64,000 bases of DNA, taken from the NCBI GenBank assembly GCA_902629935.1, contig CACOSU010000003.1, forward strand, positions 1 to 64,000, in the 5' to 3' direction. This document shows positions 58,625 to 64,000 of the stretch, piece by piece. Numbering within the stretch: the stretch's first letter is position 1; the number at the start of each line of letters is the position of its first letter. The position numbers and the translations under genes are program-made. The notes under the pieces were generated by a model. That model had not been told where the DNA came from, ran no database searches, and was given only the letters and a program-made list of their open reading frames with translations. This DNA is from an uncultured Pelagibacteraceae bacterium (GTDB lineage Bacteria > Pseudomonadota > Alphaproteobacteria > Pelagibacterales > Pelagibacteraceae).

Positions 58625-59092
58625 TTAGTTTAATATTATTAAGCTTGTATTCAGGATTAGTGCAAAGCTACACCAAAGTAAATATGGAATCATTAAATAA
58701 GCACTCAATATCTTGACGCGTCTGAACCTCAGAATAAGATTGATAATCAATGCTATTAGAATGACTATTACAAAAAGAGCCAAAAACATGTTGTGGAAAA
58801 CAAAAAAAACTACACTCCAAGTTGTATTAAAAATTAAATGAATAAAATAAATATAAACAGTCTTAATATCTCTATTTTTAGTATGCCAATAAAGCCATAT
58901 AGAGACTGTCATCATAATATAAAGCGATGTCCAGACAGGACCAAATACCCAATCTGGTGGATTAAATAATGGTTTATTTAGCAATGAATACCATGGCTCT
59001 TTATATGTAAAGGTAGCTAATCCTCCTATAGCTGAAGCGGAGAATGTAATGGTAAGAAAGAATATAAACGTTAAAAATTTGTTTTTAAGCAT
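58625..59092 (-). CDS. TspO/MBR-family protein
   Basis: KPLFNPPDWVFGPVWTSLYIMMTVSIWLYW; 5 TM. ATG at 59092 (MLKNKFLTF) preferred over 59107. Confidence 0.9.
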   Translation of the reverse strand: MLKNKFLTFIFFLTITFSASAIGGLATFTYKEPWYSLLNKPLFNPPDWVFGPVWTSLYIMMTVSIWLYWHTKNRDIKTVYIYFIHLIFNTTWSVVFFVFHNMFLALFVIVILIALIINLILRFRRVKILSAYLMIPYLLWCSFALILNTSLIILN

Positions 59093-59098
59093 GTTAGA

Positions 59099-59104
59099 TA
59101 TATA
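59099..59104. promoter_or_regulatory. Candidate shared symmetric -10 (TATATA) between tspO and SDR gene
   Basis: TATATA palindrome 6 nt upstream of tspO ATG (59092) and 11 nt upstream of SDR ATG (59116). Confidence 0.35.
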
Positions 59105-59115
59105 CATAGCAAAAA

Positions 59116-59874
59116 ATGAATAAAAAAACTATTTGGATTACAGGTGGTAGCACTGGTATTGGTAAAGCTTTGGCAATTAAATTTGCTAGTAAAGGATGGA
59201 ACGTTGCTGTTTCTGCTAGAAGGTCAGAATTATTAGATGAACTTTCTAAATCTTATGAAAATATTTCAAGTTTTCCTTTAGATGTAACAGATAAAGAAAA
59301 ATGCAAAGAAATATTTAATAAAATTAAGCACAAGTATCAAAATATTGATATTTGTTTTTTTTCGACAGGAACATGGGATCCAAAAAAAGAAAAAGATATA
59401 GATGTAGATCAAATAGAAAATGTGTTTAAAGTAAATTTTTTTGGAACTGTAAATAGTATAAAAGCAGTTGAACAATATTTTAGAGATAAAAAAAATGGCA
59501 TTATAACTATTGTTTCATCAATTGCAGGATATAGAGGATTGCCAAATTCTACTGGATATGGACCATCTAAATCTGCATTAAATAATTTAGCTGAAAGTCT
59601 TTATTTTGATTTTAAAAGGCATAATGTGCGTGTTTGCTTAGTCTCTCCTGGATTTATTAAAACACCAATGACGGATAAAAATGATTTTAAAATGCCTTTT
59701 TTACAAACTCCTGAATATGCTGCAGATCAAATTTATGAAGGTTTGGTTAACAAAAATGTATTTGAAATACATTTTCCTAAATCGCTTACAATTACTTTAA
59801 AATTATTAAGTTTTTTACCAAGTAAAATTTATTTTGGTTTAGTTGGAAAACTAACAAAATATCAAAAAAAATAA
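59116..59874 (+). CDS. Short-chain dehydrogenase/reductase
   Basis: WITGGSTGIGKALAIKFASKGW, SSIAGYRGLPNSTGYGPSKSALNNL. Confidence 0.9.
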   Translation: MNKKTIWITGGSTGIGKALAIKFASKGWNVAVSARRSELLDELSKSYENISSFPLDVTDKEKCKEIFNKIKHKYQNIDICFFSTGTWDPKKEKDIDVDQIENVFKVNFFGTVNSIKAVEQYFRDKKNGIITIVSSIAGYRGLPNSTGYGPSKSALNNLAESLYFDFKRHNVRVCLVSPGFIKTPMTDKNDFKMPFLQTPEYAADQIYEGLVNKNVFEIHFPKSLTITLKLLSFLPSKIYFGLVGKLTKYQKK

Positions 59875-60435
59875 CTAATCTTTTACAAATACAACTGTTA
59901 GTTCAGCTACTTTAAAACCAAATTTAGTCATAGTAGCTCTATTAATTGCTACTCTATCATCTTGTTTGAAAATCCAATCATCAAAAGTAATTTTCATTTC
60001 TTTACCTTTAACTGGAACTAATAAAACATATTCAAACTTGAAAGCTGGGCCATATGAATAACCTTTTGCTTTACCTACAACATCTCCTGCTGTTCCTTCA
60101 TAATTATGCTCATCAATTTTGTTTATTGTCCATTCTCGGTCTTGAACTTCACCATCGTCCCAATTAAATTTTTCTTTAAGAATTAATTGCTTTCCATCCC
60201 AAGTTCCATTTAAATCTGCAGAAAATTGTCTTGTTACTTTTCCTGATCTATTTTGTAGAACACCCCAAGCCTTAACATTACCAGATAAGTATTCCTCAAT
60301 AATTAATCTTGGTTCTTTGTTTTTAAAGTCTTCTGGTTTCATAGCGCTATTATTTGAGCAACTTGTAATTAAGAATAATGAAATTATCAATGAAATTGAC
60401 TTAATTATTTTTATATGTCGCATAGATATCTCCAT
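59875..60435 (-). CDS. DUF3833-like lipoprotein
   Basis: Lipobox-like LFLITSCSNN, DLNGTWDGKQLILKEKFNWDDGEVQDREWTINKIDEHNYEGTAGDVVGKAKGYSYGPAFKFEY. Confidence 0.8.
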   Translation of the reverse strand: MEISMRHIKIIKSISLIISLFLITSCSNNSAMKPEDFKNKEPRLIIEEYLSGNVKAWGVLQNRSGKVTRQFSADLNGTWDGKQLILKEKFNWDDGEVQDREWTINKIDEHNYEGTAGDVVGKAKGYSYGPAFKFEYVLLVPVKGKEMKITFDDWIFKQDDRVAINRATMTKFGFKVAELTVVFVKD

Positions 60436-60440
60436 TATTT

Positions 60441-61619
60441 TTATTTGTTTTGCATTGAAAATTGTATCAGGTCAATATTTTTTGACTTAAATCCAGCTTC
60501 ACAATAAGAAAGATAAAACTCCCACATTCTCTTAAAAGTTAAGTCAAAGCCTTGATTTTTTATTAAATCCCATTTTTTTAAAAACTCATTTCTCCATATA
60601 GCCAATGTATTTGCATAATGATCAGCATAAGAAATATATGAATTAACATTTAAACCGTTGTCAGAAACATATCGATTAATACTATTTTTGTTTGGCAAAA
60701 AACCACCTGGAAAAATATATTTTTGAATAAAATCTTGTTTGTTTTTATATCTATCAAACAACCTATCATCGATAGTAATTGCTTGAATAGCTGCTTTACC
60801 ACCATCAGATAAGTTGGTTTTAATAGTTTTGAAATAACCCTCTAAATAATTTTGACCAACTGCCTCTATCATCTCTATAGAGGCAATTGAATTGTATTTG
60901 CCTTTAAGATCTCTGTAATCTTTTATTTCAATATTTACTTTTTCGTTTAAACCACAATTAAAAATTCTTTCTTTTGCGTATTCAAATTGTTTTTTTGATA
61001 TTGTAATACAGTCAAGTTTAACGTCATATTTTTTTCCTAAGTACTCAGCAAAACCTCCCCAACCACATCCTATTTCTAAAACTTTGTCACCATTATTTGG
61101 TTTAATTAGATCTATTAATTTTTGATATTTGTTATTTTGTGCGTCAGAAAGATTTTTGGACTTGTCATCAAAAATAGCACTAGAGTAAGTGAGTGTATCA
61201 TCTAACCAAAGAGAAAAAAAATCATTACCTAGATCATAATGTTTAGCAATATTTTCTTTGCTTCTACTTCTGGTATTTTTGATTATTTTATTTTTTACAA
61301 AATTAATTATTGGAAAATCAAGAAGGCCTGAAAATTTATGTATAACTTCTATATTTCTTGCAGTTAATTCTATTAAATTTGGTAAGTTATCCGTTTCAAA
61401 TTCACCTCTCATATAGCTTTCAGCAAATCCAATACTACCACCTCTAATTAAATTATAATTAAAATCTGTTGTTTTTATTAAAATACTTGCATGCAATTTT
61501 TCATTTTGATTTCCAAACTTTAAAACTTTTCCATCATGTGTAGTTAGCTCTAGATAACCATGATTTATTTTATTAAGAAATTTAAAAACTAATTTATCTG
61601 CGGCGTTATTTAAAAACAT
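60441..61619 (-). CDS. cfa: Cyclopropane-fatty-acyl-phospholipid synthase family methyltransferase
   Basis: AKHYDLGNDFFSLWLDDTLTYSSAIF, VLEIGCGWGGFAEYLGKKY, SIEMIEAVGQNYLEGYF. Confidence 0.92.
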   Translation of the reverse strand: MFLNNAADKLVFKFLNKINHGYLELTTHDGKVLKFGNQNEKLHASILIKTTDFNYNLIRGGSIGFAESYMRGEFETDNLPNLIELTARNIEVIHKFSGLLDFPIINFVKNKIIKNTRSRSKENIAKHYDLGNDFFSLWLDDTLTYSSAIFDDKSKNLSDAQNNKYQKLIDLIKPNNGDKVLEIGCGWGGFAEYLGKKYDVKLDCITISKKQFEYAKERIFNCGLNEKVNIEIKDYRDLKGKYNSIASIEMIEAVGQNYLEGYFKTIKTNLSDGGKAAIQAITIDDRLFDRYKNKQDFIQKYIFPGGFLPNKNSINRYVSDNGLNVNSYISYADHYANTLAIWRNEFLKKWDLIKNQGFDLTFKRMWEFYLSYCEAGFKSKNIDLIQFSMQNK

Positions 61620-62383
61620 TAATTTTCTACTGTTATATTATTTTTAACTTTTAATTTTTTTTTAATAAATTTAATTCCTTTAATCCACAACTTAAACGCT
61701 TCAAAATGTATCGCAGAGATAATTTTAAATGTCATTAAAGGGTGTTTAAAATAAGAATTCATTAAGTTTTTGCTTGTCAAATCAGATCTTTCACCATCTT
61801 GAGATGCAAAAAGAATTTTTCCTTCCTGATCATATTGATCAATTATAACTGACAACTTCTGCTCTGGATTTAAAATTCTAAAAAAATAATTACAATTCAT
61901 TTCAATAAATGGTGAAACATGAAATTTCTTTGAGCAATTATTTTGAATTAATTTATTTTGTCCCTCTACTTTAAAAACATATGTGTGTTGCTCACCAAAT
62001 GTATTCTTAACCTCATATAAAATAGAAATTAAATTATTATTTCTATCATATACAAAAAAAATACTTAGTGGATTAAAAACATAACCTAGTATTCTTGGAT
62101 AACATAAAAGTTTAACCTTTATATTATCTGTGCTGATTTCGTTATTAATTAGATTTTTTTTTACCCACTCAAAAAGAGATGAGCCATCACGATCACCATG
62201 ATCTTTCTCATAAAAGCTAATAAGATTAAATTTATTTAATGAAAAAAATTTTAATTTATCATTAAGCTCATTTAGCTCTGATAAATCAATAAAAAGTGAA
62301 AATACTTTATATTTAAAAAAATGTTTTTTTGGTTTAAATCTCTTATGGATTACATTTCCATTATATATACAAGAACTAATCAT
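61619..62383 (-). CDS. DUF1365 protein
   Basis: HKRFKPKKHFFKYKVFSLFIDL, YPRILGYVFNPLSIFFVYD, EVKNTFGEQHTYVF, FHVSPFIEMNCNY. Confidence 0.88.
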   Translation of the reverse strand: MISSCIYNGNVIHKRFKPKKHFFKYKVFSLFIDLSELNELNDKLKFFSLNKFNLISFYEKDHGDRDGSSLFEWVKKNLINNEISTDNIKVKLLCYPRILGYVFNPLSIFFVYDRNNNLISILYEVKNTFGEQHTYVFKVEGQNKLIQNNCSKKFHVSPFIEMNCNYFFRILNPEQKLSVIIDQYDQEGKILFASQDGERSDLTSKNLMNSYFKHPLMTFKIISAIHFEAFKLWIKGIKFIKKKLKVKNNITVEN

Positions 62384-63614
62384 TAAGGTTTTTCAGCATT
62401 TCAATAGATGATTTTATTCCATCTTCATGAAATCCGTAACCAAAATAACTGCCACAAAAAAGTAAATCCTTTTGATTTTGTATTTTAATAAGCTCTGGTT
62501 GAGCATCTAATGCCTTTTGATCATAATAAGGGTGTGTAAATTTCACTTTTCTCAATATTTTTTTCTCGTCAATGTTGAAATAAGGATTTAATGTTAAGAA
62601 AATATTTTCATCACACTTTAAATTTTGTAACAAATTTAACCAGTATGTAATTGAGTTTTTTTCTAAATTCTTGTTATCTATTGATGAATTCCAAGAAGAC
62701 CAAGCTTTTTTATTTTTTGGCATAGCCCACTGGTCTGTATGTATATAAGCTATATTTTCTTTATAACTAAAATTCGAAAGAACATTTTTCTCATCCTCAG
62801 TTGGATTTTCAATTAACTTTAAGGCCTCATCAGCATGTGTTGCCAAAACTACTTTGTCATAATCAAAAAATTCGCTTTCTCCTCCATAATATAAATCTAA
62901 TCCTGATGATTTTCTTTTTACTCTTGTGACTTTGTAATTTTTGTAATGTTCACCACTTATTTGAGAAAGTATTTTACCTACATAAGTTCTGCTTCTATTA
63001 GTTACTGTGTACCACTGTGGTCTATTTTTCAATTTAAACAAACCATGATTTTGAAAAAATCTAAGAAAAAAACTAATTGGCATTTTGCTTGCTTCATAAG
63101 GTGGCATAGACCAAATTGCAGATACCATTGGTATTATATGATAATCAATAAAAGTTTTAGATAATTTATTGATTTTTAAATATTCACCCAGGGTGATTTT
63201 ATCATTGGATATATTTACTTTATCACTTTTTTTATAGAATTTAATTATATCAAAAAACATCTTTAAGAAATCTATGCTAAATAGATTTGATTTATTAGAG
63301 AAAATACCACTCAACCCTTTTCCACAATATTCAAAATTTGTATTATCTACCGAAACTGAAAAAGACATATTGCTTTTTTCAATTTGAATATTATTTTCCT
63401 TAAAAAAATTAATTAAATTTGGATAAGTTTGGAAATTAAAAACAATAAAACCAATATCTACTGAAACTTTTTTTTCATCAAAAAACAAATCTATTGTATG
63501 AGAGTGTCCACCAAAATGATCCTCTCTCTCGTAAAGATCTACGTGATGTTTTTTAGATAAATAATAAGCAGCACTTAATCCAGAAATACCTGAGCCAACA
63601 ACAGCAATCTTCAT
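62376..63614 (-). CDS. NAD/FAD-binding oxidoreductase (amine-oxidase-like)
   Basis: KIAVVGSGISGLSAAYYLSKKHHVDLYEREDHFGGHSHTIDL, VVLATHADEALKL, FCGSYFGYGFHEDGIKSSIEM. Confidence 0.9.
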   Translation of the reverse strand: MKIAVVGSGISGLSAAYYLSKKHHVDLYEREDHFGGHSHTIDLFFDEKKVSVDIGFIVFNFQTYPNLINFFKENNIQIEKSNMSFSVSVDNTNFEYCGKGLSGIFSNKSNLFSIDFLKMFFDIIKFYKKSDKVNISNDKITLGEYLKINKLSKTFIDYHIIPMVSAIWSMPPYEASKMPISFFLRFFQNHGLFKLKNRPQWYTVTNRSRTYVGKILSQISGEHYKNYKVTRVKRKSSGLDLYYGGESEFFDYDKVVLATHADEALKLIENPTEDEKNVLSNFSYKENIAYIHTDQWAMPKNKKAWSSWNSSIDNKNLEKNSITYWLNLLQNLKCDENIFLTLNPYFNIDEKKILRKVKFTHPYYDQKALDAQPELIKIQNQKDLLFCGSYFGYGFHEDGIKSSIEMLKNLND

Positions 63615-63620
63615 TAATTA

Positions 63621-64000
63621 TTATGCTGCATCTTCTTTAAACTCGTCCATACTTGGACAAGTACAAAAAATATTTTTATCTCCGTATACGTTATCAACTC
63701 TTGCAACTGGAGGCCAAAATTTGTTTGTCTTTAAAAATTTTGCTGGATATGCAGCTTGCTCTCTTGAATATTTATGATTCCATTCATCTGAAGCTAATTC
63801 AATATCTGTATGAGGGGCATTTTTAATTGGATTATCAATTTTATCGAATTTTCCTGATTTGATCATATCTATTTCTGATTTAATGCTAATCAAAGTATCA
63901 CAAAATCTATCTAGTTCAGATAAGCTTTCACTTTCAGTTGGTTCAATCATCATTGTGCCCGCTACTGGCCATGACATTGTTGGTGCATGAAAACCATAAT
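63621..64000 (-). CDS. gcvP: Glycine dehydrogenase (P protein), C-terminal end; runs off right edge
   Basis: [43 protein letters not shown]...[28 protein letters not shown]; frame stays open to 64000. Confidence 0.94.
   Translation of the reverse strand, partial: YGFHAPTMSWPVAGTMMIEPTESESLSELDRFCDTLISIKSEIDMIKSGKFDKIDNPIKNAPHTDIELASDEWNHKYSREQAAYPAKFLKTNKFWPPVARVDNVYGDKNIFCTCPSMDEFKEDAA

Noticed and set aside
1-64000. tRNA/rRNA genes, IS elements, prophage or integrase signatures
   Set aside because: No tRNA-like cloverleaf with CCA-adjacent stems, no rRNA segments, transposase/integrase ORFs or flanking inverted repeats noticed; gaps are mostly under 150 bp.

Overview
AT-rich, densely packed alphaproteobacterial chromosome segment. 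Gene content, order and composition look like SAR11/Pelagibacterales (inference from recognition, no search run). About 60 protein genes are supported. I found no tRNA, rRNA, CRISPR array or mobile element. Left and centre are core housekeeping: prfB, PBP1A, rne, thiGS, aroQ, accBC, NDUFA12, aspS, purMN, pepA, lptFGD-surA-pdxA-ksgA, gmk-acpP-fabGD, rpsF-rpsR-rplI-dnaB, cvpA-purF, gshAB. The right half is metabolic/accessory: an Ehu-like ABC transporter, alternative oxidase plus phosphatidylcholine-synthase-like gene, and a threonine aldolase / glycine amidinotransferase / creatinase / EamA permease cluster. It continues with formate dehydrogenase, SelO, a sarcosine-oxidase-like DAO enzyme, a TspO/SDR/DUF3833/CFA/DUF1365/FAD-oxidoreductase lipid cluster, and the 3' end of gcvP. 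Most notable observations: (1) a guanidino-compound/C1 gene cluster centred on a bona fide-looking creatinase beside an AGAT-like amidinotransferase; (2) an exact 93-bp (31-codon) tandem repeat, about 3.8 copies, in the LptA-like N-terminal domain of lptD; (3) a canonical RF2 +1 programmed frameshift that the ORF track truncates; (4) a terminator hairpin whose 3' arm doubles as a candidate -10 box for selO; (5) several divergent gene pairs with only 11-23 bp between start codons and shared or mirrored -10-like elements, suggesting leaderless or ultra-short-leader transcription.
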